The position numbers were made by a program, and so were the translations under genes. Positions 43,531-52,433 of a DNA stretch of 64,000 nucleotides are shown in pieces. The stretch is from Phycisphaerales bacterium. GTDB taxonomy: Bacteria; Planctomycetota; Phycisphaerae; Phycisphaerales; UBA1924. How positions within the stretch are numbered: the stretch's first letter is position 1; each line of letters begins with the position of its first letter. Under the pieces are notes generated by a model, which saw only the letters and a list, made by a program, of their open reading frames with translations, was not told the DNA's origin and searched no databases. The DNA lies in contig JANQNW010000003.1 of the NCBI GenBank assembly GCA_028279375.1, positions 181,256 to 245,255 of the forward strand. Reading direction: 5' to 3'.

Positions 43531-44100
43531 CTAGCCTCGCAGCGCGAGGATCAACTCGACCTTGCCGACGTGCTCTTCCAGCTTCCGGGCGATCTCGACC
43601 GGCTGGAAGCCCTCGTCGGCGAGGTCGTAAATCCTTCTGGCCAGCGGATCTGACGGCGTCTCGGGAGCGAGGGGCGCCCGAGCACGGGTGGAGGGCATCG
43701 TCGCCCTGGTCACGATCTCTGGTCTGTCGTCAGCCTGCGACGTCTCCGCCTGGAGCTTCGCGATGCGATCGTCGGCCTCCTTGAGGAGCATCTCGATCTT
43801 CGCGGCCTTGTTGTCGAGATGCGCGGCAAGTCGGCGCGTCAACTCCTCGGCGTCAATCATGACCGATTCAATGCGGCGACGGTCCGGGGCGTGGGCTTTC
43901 TTCAGGGCCGCAACGCGCTCTGCCGGCGTGACCTTGGCATGAGCCATGCGCGTCAGTCGCTTCTTGACGGAGAGCACCGAGATCACGCACAGCAGGAATA
44001 CGCCGGCGGCGATCATCAGCGATGCCGGATCATCGAAGAATCCAGCGGTCAATGAGTCCTGAGCGATCACGCTGGGGGCAGGCAACTGACGAGGCTCCAA
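43531..44100 (-). CDS. Membrane-anchored coiled-coil protein with C-terminal helical motif
   Basis: This 189-residue protein has one transmembrane segment (~25-45, SLMIAAGVFLLCVISVLSV). A charged coiled-coil region follows at ~60-120 (DRRRIESVMIDAEELTRRLAAHLDNKAAKIEMLLKEAD, split here for description), then a Pro/Ala linker and a short C-terminal block (IYDLADEGFQPVEIARKLEEHVGKVELILAL) that looks like a helix-turn-helix and occurs in DUF6115-type proteins. The proposed TTG start at 44100 directly abuts the divergent tilS start and is uncertain. The function is unknown. Confidence 0.75.
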   Translation of the reverse strand: MEPRQLPAPSVIAQDSLTAGFFDDPASLMIAAGVFLLCVISVLSVKKRLTRMAHAKVTPAERVAALKKAHAPDRRRIESVMIDAEELTRRLAAHLDNKAAKIEMLLKEADDRIAKLQAETSQADDRPEIVTRATMPSTRARAPLAPETPSDPLARRIYDLADEGFQPVEIARKLEEHVGKVELILALRG

Positions 44101-45233
44101 TGCACGAGTGGCTCACCAGGCCCGGCGGAAGCGCTCTCCGCGAGACCGGCGATTGGGACTTCCATCGGTATCATCGATGTGTGAACGTGACTTCTCGCAA
44201 CCTGATCAGCGTTCCTGACGATCTCGCTTACGCAGTCGCTGGACTTCGCGACCGCAAGCATGTTCGGCAGATGGCTGACGCATGGCGGCGGCTCACCGAC
44301 GGTGGGGCTCCGACTCTGGTGGCGTGCTCGGGCGGCGCTGATTCCCTGGCGCTCGCGCTGGCGCTCCGCGCGATCGACGCCCCGATCGCGCTGGGACATG
44401 TGCGTCATGACCTGAGGCCGCTGGACGTGACAGAGGCCGAGGCATCGCACGTCGCTCGTGTCGGCGAGGCGCTTAGCGTGGCGACCTTTGTCCGTGCCGT
44501 GTCATTGCCTGAGCGTGGGAATGCCGAGTCGGCGGCGCGCCGGCTTCGGTACGACGCGCTGACCGAGATGTGCCAAGCGAACAACCTCAGATACATCGCG
44601 AGCGCCCATCATGGGCAGGACCAGTTGGAGACCATGCTGATGGGCGTGCTGCGGGGCGCTGGGCCGCGTGGACTGGCAGGGGTCGCCGAACTCCGATCGC
44701 TGGCGCCGGGCGTTGAGCTGATTCGGCCGGCGCTGGGTGTAGGGCGGGCTGCAATGGAGGCGATCTGCCGTGCAGTCGACCTCGCGTGGGCCGAAGACGA
44801 GACGAATGCGGATGAGTCCAGATTTCGAGCCGGTCTCCGCCATGGTCCCGTCGCGGACCTGCTTGCCATGCGCCCCAATGGCGCGGCGGGCGCTACGCGC
44901 TCCGCACGGCTGCTCAGCGATGCCGCGGCGCTTATCGACGAGCGGGCCAACGAGATCTTCGGTGACAATCTGAGCTGGGATCGGGAGTCACTCCGCGGGC
45001 AACGACGGGTCGTTCTCGGCGCCGGTCTGCGGGCAGCGGCGCTTCGACTAACCGGGGGCGTCGGCGCCGACCAGTTTGGCGCTGACGCGGTGGATCGCGT
45101 GGTGAACGCGATCATGGATGATGTGCGTTCGCCGCGGGTCTTCGAATGGGCGCGTGGCGTCCGATTCGAGATTCGCGCCCGCACGGTCGGCATTGCATTG
45201 CATGACGCGACGAGAGAGGGAGACGAAGCATGA
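44100..45233 (+). CDS. tilS: tRNA(Ile)-lysidine synthase
   Basis: It makes lysidine at C34 of tRNA-Ile(CAU). The protein is 377 residues. The N-type ATP pyrophosphatase loop ACSGGADSLALAL (SGGxDS, 77-82) is followed by HVRHDLR (family N-HxLR with Arg), RRLRYDAL, IASAHHGQDQLETMLMGVLRG (the HHxxDQxET motif) and RPALGV. ATG 44100 has GAGG 5 nt upstream but directly abuts the divergent gene. GTG 44181 with TATCAT 6 nt upstream is an alternative start that would leave a normal gap. It overlaps the downstream pseudo-receiver by ATGA. Confidence 0.9.
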   Translation: MHEWLTRPGGSALRETGDWDFHRYHRCVNVTSRNLISVPDDLAYAVAGLRDRKHVRQMADAWRRLTDGGAPTLVACSGGADSLALALALRAIDAPIALGHVRHDLRPLDVTEAEASHVARVGEALSVATFVRAVSLPERGNAESAARRLRYDALTEMCQANNLRYIASAHHGQDQLETMLMGVLRGAGPRGLAGVAELRSLAPGVELIRPALGVGRAAMEAICRAVDLAWAEDETNADESRFRAGLRHGPVADLLAMRPNGAAGATRSARLLSDAAALIDERANEIFGDNLSWDRESLRGQRRVVLGAGLRAAALRLTGGVGADQFGADAVDRVVNAIMDDVRSPRVFEWARGVRFEIRARTVGIALHDATREGDEA

Positions 45234-45613
45234 GCGAGCCCGCGAAGGTGCTGATGATTGGTCACTGCATGCCTGATCGATTTCTGCTGAAGCGGGCCGT
45301 CGGCAAGGCGCTGCCCGGCGCCGACATCGTCGCCGTCAATGATGAGAAGAAACTCGAGGCAGAGCGTCCGGGATCGGCGCTGCTCCTCGTGAATCGCGTG
45401 CTCGACGGGAAGTTCCGGACTGAGAGTGGGATCGACCTGATCGAAGCCCTTGCGACCGATGGCGATGGCGCGCTGATGCTGATCAGCAACTTCGAGGACG
45501 CTCAGCAGGATGCGGAGGCAAAGGGGGCCTCACCGGGTGTCGGAAAATCCGATCTTCATTCCGAAGATTCGCTTCGGCGCATCGCAGACGCGGCGCAGCG
45601 CGCCGGCGCATGA
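45230..45613 (+). CDS. Pseudo-receiver-domain protein coupled to tilS
   Basis: This 127-residue protein has the alternation of a CheY-like fold: VLMIGHCMPDRFLLKRAVGKALP, ALLLVNRVLDGKFRTESGIDLIEAL and ALMLISNFEDAQQDA. The usual acidic pair after beta-1 is absent (HCMPD), and the phospho-acceptor Asp position at the end of beta-3 is Asn (LLLVNRVLDG). This suggests a receiver that cannot be phosphorylated. GAGGGAG lies upstream of ATG 45230, and the ATGA overlap couples it to tilS. Family assignment is by pattern only. Confidence 0.75.
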   Translation: MSEPAKVLMIGHCMPDRFLLKRAVGKALPGADIVAVNDEKKLEAERPGSALLLVNRVLDGKFRTESGIDLIEALATDGDGALMLISNFEDAQQDAEAKGASPGVGKSDLHSEDSLRRIADAAQRAGA

Positions 45614-45640
45614 AAAAGGGCCCGGTGGTTCACCGGGCCC
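45613..45640 (-). terminator. Intrinsic terminator of the sigma-factor gene
   Basis: A 10-bp perfect stem GGGCCCGGTG/CACCGGGCCC (45618-45627 with 45631-45640) has five T following on the minus strand. It lies 28 bp after the sigma gene stop and directly follows the convergent pseudo-receiver stop. Confidence 0.9.
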
Positions 45641-45668
45641 TGATAAGAGTTCAAAGTTGTAGGACCAT

Positions 45669-46727
45669 TCAGTTCAGCGACGGCTCGACTTTGTCCTTCG
45701 CGTCGTCGCCATTGCGGCGTCCGAAGTAGGACTCTTCGAGTTCCTCGCGAAGCTTCTCGAGCGCCCGATTCTGGATCTGACGCACCCGCTCCTTCGTGAC
45801 GCCGATGATCTGGCCGATCTGCTCGAGCGTCATGGGCTTCTCGTGGCCGCCGGATTCGATGCCGAACCGGTGCTCGATGATCTGACGTTCGATATCCGTG
45901 AGATCGGCTCGATTCTGCTCAACGATGTTGCGCATCTCGTCAGCGGCGTCCAGCACCTGATCCTTGCGACGCGTTTCGAGGAAGTCGGACTTCTCTAGCG
46001 CCGGATCGAAATCAGTGGGGAATCGCTGGCGATACCGACTGAGTTTCATGCCCTGACGGCTGAACGCCTTGAGGATGGCACGGCATGCATACGTCGAGAA
46101 CTTGAAGCCACGGCCGGCGTCAAACTTGTCGACGGCGCGGAGCAGGGCCATGTTGCCTTCGCTGACGAGATCTGCGAAGTCAACTTCGGACATACGCGTG
46201 CGCTTGGCCATCGCCAGCACGAGGGCGAGGTTGGTGTCCGCAATCTGCTTGCGGACACGCTCGGCCTTCGTGTGCCAACGGAGCATGTCAGTGGCCTGGT
46301 TCTCCGACGGCGTCCGGTCCGCTGAGGACCAGATCTCCTGCTGAAGCTCACGCACGCGATGACGCGCGTAGTTGTACTGCAGGAAGAGCACACGCTCTTC
46401 AGCCGCCGTCAGCACGACCTGCTTGTTGCGGTTGTCGCGATTCTCGCGTTGACCGTGCAGATCGTCCATGACCGGGTGATACCACGACGTGTCGGGCTTG
46501 GTGATTTCCGGTGCATCGTCGTAGATGCGGCGCTCGGCGCCCTTCTCGTGGAACTCAGGACTGTCAATCAGGTCCTGTGGTTCAGCGAGGAGGCGCTGCA
46601 GGGTCAGGGTGTCGTCCGGGCTCAATGACCGGAGCGACGCCTCATCAGCGCCCAGCTTCACCTCGACCGCGCTGCGACGACGCAACTGATCCAGTGGGGA
46701 GCAAGATGTCTGATTCGACTGCTTCAT
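45669..46727 (-). CDS. RNA polymerase sigma-70 family factor, atypical
   Basis: A 352-residue sigma factor. Region 2: DLVSEGNMALLRAVDKFDAGRGFKFSTYACRAILKAFSR, i.e. the usual core-binding and -10 helix, but YACRAILKAF replaces the usual YATWWIRQAI. Region 4: MTLEQIGQIIGVTKERVRQIQNRALEKLRE, with the -35 HTH. Region 3 is short or missing. The N-terminus (1-100) is unlike region 1.1 of housekeeping RpoD. It is best seen as a planctomycete-lineage sigma factor, either an alternative factor or a divergent RpoD. ATG 46727 is the start, without a strong ribosome site. Confidence 0.88.
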   Translation of the reverse strand: MKQSNQTSCSPLDQLRRRSAVEVKLGADEASLRSLSPDDTLTLQRLLAEPQDLIDSPEFHEKGAERRIYDDAPEITKPDTSWYHPVMDDLHGQRENRDNRNKQVVLTAAEERVLFLQYNYARHRVRELQQEIWSSADRTPSENQATDMLRWHTKAERVRKQIADTNLALVLAMAKRTRMSEVDFADLVSEGNMALLRAVDKFDAGRGFKFSTYACRAILKAFSRQGMKLSRYRQRFPTDFDPALEKSDFLETRRKDQVLDAADEMRNIVEQNRADLTDIERQIIEHRFGIESGGHEKPMTLEQIGQIIGVTKERVRQIQNRALEKLREELEESYFGRRNGDDAKDKVEPSLN

Positions 46728-47250
46728 CGTCTCTGTTCAACTGCGGCGGGAGAACCCGCCAGGGTGCTTCTTTCTTCCCGGCCAGACTCCTTGCGGCGCC
46801 TTTTCGCCAACCGATCCTTCCTGGGAATCGATATGGCAATGACCGAGCGTCCGTTCTCGGGAGGCTGGGCGTCATGGCCCGCTGGCGGCGTGTCGTCCAA
46901 ATCGCTGACCCGTGCCCGAATACACTCGGCCCACTGGGTTCTTCTGGGACACAATCGCCATCCCTCTTTGAATACGAGAAGCAGGCCCAAAAGTTTCCGA
47001 TCTGGAACAAATCTAAGAAACTGGCCTGAAAAGCGATATTAGATTATCAAAACCTGCTCTTGGGCCCACTTGTTCCGGTCATTACTGGACGTTTTGACCA
47101 AAGGAGGCGGCAGGGCTATTTTCGCGCAAGGGCCCGTATTCCACCCCACAGTGGGGCCTAGCATGGGCCGCGCGAGGTCGCCGAGGGCGATCCTCGATTC
47201 TCAAGAGTCCAATATACCCCATATGTTCGGGTTCTGTCAAGGAGTTTTCC
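46728..47250. other. 523-bp intergenic region between sigma factor and sod
   Basis: The divergent start regions of the sigma-factor and sod genes lie here. The centre (46985-47105) is much richer in A+T than the rest of the window. It contains the sod promoter (47094-47122) and, on the minus strand, AT-rich sequence (TTGATAATCTAATAT) that could hold the sigma-factor promoter, but no paired boxes are convincing. I saw no small gene. Confidence 0.5.
47094..47122 (+). promoter_or_regulatory. Promoter of sod
   Basis: TTGACC (47094-47099), exactly 17 bp, then TATTTT (47117-47122). It precedes the sod ATG by 128 bp. This is the strongest consensus-like promoter I found in the window. Confidence 0.65.
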
Positions 47251-47880
47251 ATGGCGCTGACGCTGCCTGACCTGCCCTACGCCTTCGACGCGCTTGAGCC
47301 GCACATCGACGCAAAGACGATGGAGATTCATCACGACAAGCACCACGCGGCGTACGTCGCGAATGCGAACAAGGCGCTGGAGGGATCCGACTTCGCACAG
47401 ATGGAAGCGACGGAGATCCTCCGCAAACTCGCCGATGTTCCGGAGTCCATTCGCGGAGCCCTTCGCAACAACGTCGGTGGTCATGTCAATCACTCGCTCT
47501 TCTGGCGCGCCATGGCGGCGCCGGGCGGAGGCGGCGGAGGCAATCCGACGGGCGAGCTCGCCAGCGCTATCGACGCGGCCTTCGGGTCATTCGACGCGTT
47601 CAAGGAGCAGTTCGAGACGGCCGCGAAGACGCGATTCGGATCCGGATGGGCGTGGCTCTGCAGGTCCGGAGATGGGGTAAGCGTGTGCTCCACGCCGAAT
47701 CAGGACAATCCGATCATGGGCGAGGCATTCGGCCTCTGCGGGGGAACGCCGATTCTTGGCCTCGACGTCTGGGAGCACGCGTACTACCTGCACTACCAGA
47801 ACCGTCGGCCGGACTATGTCTCCGCATTCTGGAATGTGGTGAACTGGGACGCGGTTGCGCAGAACTTCGCGAACGCCTGA
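47251..47880 (+). CDS. sodA: Superoxide dismutase, Mn-type
   Basis: It disproportionates superoxide. The protein is 209 residues. Metal ligands sit in [21 protein letters not shown] and [21 protein letters not shown] (Asp and His). The [13 protein letters not shown] stretch carries the Gln of Mn enzymes such as E. coli SodA (STANQDSPLMGEA) rather than the Fe-type sequence. No signal peptide is seen, so it acts in the cytoplasm. AAGGAG lies 6 nt before the ATG. It has its own promoter and is followed by a terminator. Confidence 0.94.
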   Translation: MALTLPDLPYAFDALEPHIDAKTMEIHHDKHHAAYVANANKALEGSDFAQMEATEILRKLADVPESIRGALRNNVGGHVNHSLFWRAMAAPGGGGGGNPTGELASAIDAAFGSFDAFKEQFETAAKTRFGSGWAWLCRSGDGVSVCSTPNQDNPIMGEAFGLCGGTPILGLDVWEHAYYLHYQNRRPDYVSAFWNVVNWDAVAQNFANA

Positions 47881-47912
47881 ACGTCGCGCGAGTGTTCGGC
47901 TTGAAATGAAAG

Positions 47913-47940
47913 ACGCCGGCGCATGAGCGCCGGCGTTTCT
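47913..47940 (+). terminator. Terminator between convergent sod and sdhB
   Basis: A 10-bp perfect stem ACGCCGGCGC/GCGCCGGCGT (47913-47922 with 47927-47936, loop ATGA) is followed by TTTCTC on the plus strand. On the minus strand it is followed by CTTTC, so it may work both ways. Confidence 0.7.
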
Positions 47941-47962
47941 CAATTTCGAAGCGTCTGTTGTC

Positions 47963-48796
47963 TTATTTGCCGCGGAAGAACTTCCGGACTCGATGGATCG
48001 TTGTCGCGCGCCCGATTGCGGCGATGGCCTCTGTCAACGGAATTTCCTTTGGGCAGACCTTGACGCAGTTCTGTGCGTTGCCGCAGTCAGAGACGCCTCC
48101 TGCAGCGGCGAGCGTGTCGAGACGGTCGCCGGCGAGTTGCTTTCCGGTCTCGTGCAGATTGAAGAGTCGGGCCTGCGCGATCGTGTTGGCGCCGATGAAG
48201 CTGCTGTCCCAGTTCTCTTCATTCTCTTCCTGATGAAACTGCGGGCAGGCCTCGAGGCAGCAGCCGCACGACATGCACTCGCTGATCTTGTAGCGCACAT
48301 GCTGATCGTCGGTGTGCTCCTTCGGGCCTGCGCCGAGATCATGGAGCCCGTCGATCGGAGCCCAGGCCTTGAGTCGCTTGAGATTGTGGAAGAGGCGGCT
48401 GCGGTCCACCCAGAGGTCGCGAACCACCGGGAACTTCGACATGGGCTCGAGCGTGATCGTGTCGCCGTCGAGCGGCGCGTAGTTGTCGAGCTGGCAGGAG
48501 CAGGACTGACGCACTGAGCCATTGATGACCATCGTGCAGGCGCCGCAAACTTCTTCGAGGCAGCCGGAGTCCCAGACGACTGGCGTTGTGTCGGCGCCTT
48601 CCGCTGTCTTCGGATGCTCGGCGATCCATTGCAGGCAACTGATCACGTTGACGCCTTCTCCCGAGACGACGGGGACGTCGAAGTTCTCCCATCGCGCGGG
48701 CTTGCCGGGGCCGTCGCATCGTTTGATCCTGAATCGGATCGTGCGCTTCAGACCTGGTTCAAGATGCACTTCGTTCTTGGCCGCCTGCGTGACCAT
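47963..48796 (-). CDS. sdhB: Succinate dehydrogenase/fumarate reductase iron-sulfur subunit
   Basis: It passes electrons from SdhA flavin to the membrane quinone site. The protein is 277 residues. The [2Fe-2S] site is CLEEVCGACTMVINGSVRQSC, with the second-domain [4Fe-4S]/[3Fe-4S] sites in CMSCGCCLEACP and CVKVCP. SFIGANTIAQARLFNLHETG is family-typical. It is the last gene of the sdhCAB order on the minus strand, 62 bp after sdhA. A near-terminal hairpin shared with sod follows. Confidence 0.95.
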   Translation of the reverse strand: MVTQAAKNEVHLEPGLKRTIRFRIKRCDGPGKPARWENFDVPVVSGEGVNVISCLQWIAEHPKTAEGADTTPVVWDSGCLEEVCGACTMVINGSVRQSCSCQLDNYAPLDGDTITLEPMSKFPVVRDLWVDRSRLFHNLKRLKAWAPIDGLHDLGAGPKEHTDDQHVRYKISECMSCGCCLEACPQFHQEENEENWDSSFIGANTIAQARLFNLHETGKQLAGDRLDTLAAAGGVSDCGNAQNCVKVCPKEIPLTEAIAAIGRATTIHRVRKFFRGK

Positions 48797-48858
48797 GTTC
48801 TTCTGCTCGCTTTCGAGATCGGTTTGCTCGAACTAGTTCTTGCCTCAGGACATCGGGC

Positions 48859-50826
48859 TTACGCGCCCGCGCCTGCGGTCTCCTTCTTCTTCTCTTTCGA
48901 TTCGCCCGACGCCTTTTCGGCAGTCTTGCCGTAGGTGCGGGCCCGGGGCGCCACGAGTCCAAGCTGGACATCGCGGTAGCTGATCTTCGGTCGATTCGTC
49001 GCCGTATCGAACTCGGCGACGGTGGTCTTGAGGAACTTTGTGTCGTCGCGTTCCGGGAAGTCGAGTCGGTAATGCGACCCTCGGCTCTCTTCTCGAAGCA
49101 GTCCGCCCTGGAGGACGACGTCCGCGAGGACGATCATGTCTCCGAGGGCGCGCGTGAAACTCAGATTCTGATTCGTCCACATGGCGCCATCTGAGAGGCG
49201 CACATTCTGGAATCGATCGCGGAGCGTCTCGAGATTGCGGGCGGCCTCTTCCATGCGCGGGCCGTTCTTGACGACGGTGGACGCCGCGGTCATCTCGTCG
49301 CCGAGTTCACGCGCGATTGCGTAGGGATTCTCGCCCTTGTCAGCGCCGGCAGTTCGGACGAGCGCATCGCACTTGGTCTGCTCCTGGTTGGTGACTTCGT
49401 CATAGACCCCTTGCGGCACTTCATCCACTCCGGGGCCATCGTTGACGTAGTTGCCGATGCCGACACCGGCGAAGAGGCCATCGAAGATGCACGAGAGGAG
49501 CGCATTGGCGCCGAGGCGCGTGCCTCCATGGAACGCGAAGTTGACCTCACCGAGCGCGTAGAGCCCGTCGATGTTCGTGCTCATGGAGTTGGGCGCGCCG
49601 AGCTTCATGCCGACGATCTCATCGAGTTCGCACTGCAGATCCTGGCGCGGATCGGGCCGACGCGTCTCGGAGGTGTAGGTCGTCCACAGGCCGCCCATGG
49701 AATAGTGCACGGCCGGGAAGATCTTCATCGGAAACTCGCGCGGGTCCTGGCCGGCGAACTTCTCGTAGATCTCAAGGATGCCTTTGAGCTTGTTGTCGAG
49801 TTCCTCGCGTGACTTATGCGTCAGGTCGAGATAGACCATGTTCTTGCCGCCAAGACCGAGGCCCTGGTTCACGCAGATGTCGAAGATCTCGCGTGAGGCG
49901 ATGTCGCGGGGCACGAGGTTGCCGTACTTCGGATAGTGCTCCTCGAGGAAGTAGTAACGCTCTTCTTCGGGGATCGTGCGCGGGTCGCGATCGTCTCCTG
50001 CCTTGCGCGGCACCCAGACGCGTCCGCCTTCGCCGCGCGCCGACTCTGACATGAGCCGGCACTTGTCGGCGCCGGGGATCGCGGTGGGGTGCACCTGGAT
50101 GAACTCGCCGTTGGCGTACCACGCGCCCGCCTGATAGCAGCGCGAGGCGGCGCCGCCGTTGCACATCACGGAGTTCGTGCTCTGACCGAAGACGAGGCCG
50201 CAACCTCCGGTGGCCATGGCGACGGCGTCGGCGCGGAAAGCGCGGATCTGCATCGTTCGAAGATCCTGCGCGACAATGCCGACGCATCGGCGACCATCGC
50301 CATCGCCCTCGATGACTGGCCAGAGGAACTCCCAACTCTCGTACTTGACGACCTTGCCTTCCGCCTCAGCGCGCCGAACCTGTTCATCGAGGGCGTACAT
50401 CAACTGCTGCCCGGTTGTCGCGCCGGCGAAGTGAGTGCGCTTGAAGAGGGAGCCTCCGAAGAGGCGCAGGTCTCGCTGCGCTTCGTTCGTTCGGTTGAAG
50501 GGGACGCCCATGCGATCGAGCAGATCGATGATTCGGGGCGCCCAGTGCGTCATCTCATAGACGGGAGGCTGATCGGCGAGGAAGTCGCCGCCATACAGCG
50601 TCTCGTCACAATGCAGCCACTCAGAAAATCCCTGTTGGCGAGCGACCTCGTTCGTCGCGTTGATGCCGCCTTGAGCGCACACGGAGTGTGATCGCTTCAC
50701 GGGAATGATGGAGAAGAGGTCCACGAGGAGCCCCTGCTCCGTCAGACGGGCGGCTGCGGCGAGCCCGGCGAGGCCGCCGCCGACCACGATCACGCGTTTC
50801 TGACTGGCTGGATGAGCTGCTGGCAT
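48859..50826 (-). CDS. sdhA: Succinate dehydrogenase/fumarate reductase flavoprotein subunit
   Basis: It oxidises succinate to fumarate. The protein is 655 residues. Seen: VVGGGLAGLAAAARL (FAD dinucleotide motif), KRSHSVCAQGGINAT (flavinylated His), HPTAIPGADKCRLMSESARGEGG (catalytic Arg), YSMGGLWTTY and YALGEVNFAFHGGTRLGANALLSCIFDG. The start is ATG 50826. The C-terminal tail (ASGESKEKKKETAGAGA) is low-complexity. It is in the middle of the sdhCAB unit. Confidence 0.96.
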   Translation of the reverse strand: MPAAHPASQKRVIVVGGGLAGLAAAARLTEQGLLVDLFSIIPVKRSHSVCAQGGINATNEVARQQGFSEWLHCDETLYGGDFLADQPPVYEMTHWAPRIIDLLDRMGVPFNRTNEAQRDLRLFGGSLFKRTHFAGATTGQQLMYALDEQVRRAEAEGKVVKYESWEFLWPVIEGDGDGRRCVGIVAQDLRTMQIRAFRADAVAMATGGCGLVFGQSTNSVMCNGGAASRCYQAGAWYANGEFIQVHPTAIPGADKCRLMSESARGEGGRVWVPRKAGDDRDPRTIPEEERYYFLEEHYPKYGNLVPRDIASREIFDICVNQGLGLGGKNMVYLDLTHKSREELDNKLKGILEIYEKFAGQDPREFPMKIFPAVHYSMGGLWTTYTSETRRPDPRQDLQCELDEIVGMKLGAPNSMSTNIDGLYALGEVNFAFHGGTRLGANALLSCIFDGLFAGVGIGNYVNDGPGVDEVPQGVYDEVTNQEQTKCDALVRTAGADKGENPYAIARELGDEMTAASTVVKNGPRMEEAARNLETLRDRFQNVRLSDGAMWTNQNLSFTRALGDMIVLADVVLQGGLLREESRGSHYRLDFPERDDTKFLKTTVAEFDTATNRPKISYRDVQLGLVAPRARTYGKTAEKASGESKEKKKETAGAGA

Positions 50827-50877
50827 GACTCTGAACTTCCTGGCGTTGAGGTATTCGACAGGGGGCTGATCGGGGAT

Positions 50878-51672
50878 TCAGTGGGCGTTATCTTCCGGTG
50901 CGAGCGTGGTCTCGACGGCCGGCTGTTGCGCCGTGTGCAACGAGGCCTCTATCTGACGAGCCTCCTCGATATCGAGCGTGACGAAGCCGACGACAGCGGT
51001 GACGCCCATAACCATGAGCGCGGCGCCAAGCGAGGCGCACACATAGCCCCATCGGCGCTGGCCCTGCTCGGAGATCGTCAGCCCCCACGTGATGGCCGCA
51101 GTCCAGAGGCCATTGGCGAAGTGATAGACGAGCAGCAAGACGCTGAGGAGATAGAAGAGTCCGACGAGAATGCCTGCGAGCTGCCACGGGTTCTCAGAGC
51201 CGGCGCGAAGCGCCATCGCCGTCGTTGAGGACGCGGCATGCGCATCGAAGAGATAGGCGCCGGGGAGGCTCCAGCCCCAGCGAAGCGTGGCGACGTGATA
51301 GAAGATGAAGATGACGCCGACATAGCCGCTGATGCGTTGCAGGGCGTATCGGAAGTTGCCGCCGTAACGGTAGCTCTTGGTGTTGGTGGAGCCGGAGACG
51401 GCGTAGTAGACGCCGAGGATCGAGTGGAAGGCGATGGGCAGCCAGAGTCCGAAGATCTCGATGAGAACGAGGGCCGGGAGTGAGTGGATGAAGTCCACCT
51501 CGTGCTGGAACATCGCCACGCCGGAGTCGCCGAGGAAGGAACCCCACACGATCGACGAGTTCGTCGTCAGATGCAGGATCAGGAAGAGCCCGATCGGCAC
51601 AATTCCTGTGAGCGAGTGCAGTCGCCGCAGGAGAAAGTGATGACGCTCCAGAAATGATGGGTTGTCCGGCAC
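50878..51672 (-). CDS. sdhC: Succinate dehydrogenase cytochrome b subunit, b558 type
   Basis: A single membrane anchor with about five transmembrane helices, of the Bacillus/Wolinella type with no sdhD. Heme-ligand His residues are visible in RRLHSLTGIVPIG, FLILHLTTN, FHSILGVYYA and FYHVATLRWG. GTG 51672 is preferred: it has GAGAGG 8 nt upstream and gives MPDNPSFLERHHFLLRRLHSL, the standard N-terminus. The frame is open to GTG 51816, which would add 48 charged residues and overlap the DUF1844 gene by 11 bp. The C-terminal ~20 residues are soluble. Confidence 0.88.
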   Translation of the reverse strand: MPDNPSFLERHHFLLRRLHSLTGIVPIGLFLILHLTTNSSIVWGSFLGDSGVAMFQHEVDFIHSLPALVLIEIFGLWLPIAFHSILGVYYAVSGSTNTKSYRYGGNFRYALQRISGYVGVIFIFYHVATLRWGWSLPGAYLFDAHAASSTTAMALRAGSENPWQLAGILVGLFYLLSVLLLVYHFANGLWTAAITWGLTISEQGQRRWGYVCASLGAALMVMGVTAVVGFVTLDIEEARQIEASLHTAQQPAVETTLAPEDNAH

Positions 51673-51805
51673 GAGGTCATCCTCTCGAATCAGATTGTCC
51701 CGGTCGCGCCGCGTTCGTGCATGGCGGCGACGGGCGGGTGTCGATCCTGGCGGCGGTTCGGCGATGTCGCCGAGTCCGCTCTCTTCCTTCCCATCGGCTA
51801 TCTCG

Positions 51806-52276
51806 TCAGGAATCACTAGGTGGAGGAGCGCCAGGGTTCGGGGCGCCGCCGCCTTCGCCTTGCGCCGCGACCGCCTGAGCGATCTGGACGAAACGCATCC
51901 TCAGTTCGTTCAGGATCTGCGTCAGTTCCTCGTCCTCGTCCTTCTCGAGATTGCCTGCCGTCTTCTTCTCGAGCACCTCGAGGAGATCAATGTGATGCTT
52001 GGCATAGTCGAGAGCGACGACGGCGCGACCCGTCTGCGGATCCGGGAACGCTCCCAGGTAGCTGAGGGCCTGAACGGCGAGCGCCCCGAGCAGGCCTTTG
52101 AAGTCTGCCGGGGGCAGGCCGTCAGGTCCGACGGCGCCGCTCTTGTCCTGTCGCTCCTCGGCTTCCTGACTGAGGCGTTCCTTTTCCGCCTGAGCCTCGG
52201 CCTTCCAGTCGGAATCGATGATGATCTTGGGCTGCTCCGCCGGGCCGGCGCCGCCTGCTTCTGATCCTTCGTCCAT
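51806..52276 (-). CDS. DUF1844 domain protein
   Basis: This 156-residue protein has a central ~80-residue DUF1844-like block: FKGLLGALAVQALSYLGAFPDPQTGR, AVVALDYAKHHIDLLEVLEKKTAGN and EDEELTQILNELRMRFVQIAQ. It is highly charged, with a low-complexity tail. The function of DUF1844 is unknown; it is often small and helical. It lies upstream of sdhC, 133 bp away if sdhC starts at 51672, on the same strand. Confidence 0.88.
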   Translation of the reverse strand: MDEGSEAGGAGPAEQPKIIIDSDWKAEAQAEKERLSQEAEERQDKSGAVGPDGLPPADFKGLLGALAVQALSYLGAFPDPQTGRAVVALDYAKHHIDLLEVLEKKTAGNLEKDEDEELTQILNELRMRFVQIAQAVAAQGEGGGAPNPGAPPPSDS

Positions 52277-52433
52277 GGGCTCACTGCTCCTGCCTGTGAT
52301 TTCGCCGCAGAATGGGGCGATCAGGGGCCCATCCTAGTCCTGCGGGAATCACGGCGCCGAAAGATGGAGCATGGAAAGTTCGTCTACGATTGGATCGAGG
52401 AAGCGGCCACCAGTCGCCGCAGAAGGACGAGGA

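Noticed and set aside
46645..47010. Minus-strand frame (121 codons) in the sigma-sod intergenic region
   Set aside because: It overlaps the sigma-factor start and the composition does not look coding; no ribosome site or motif.
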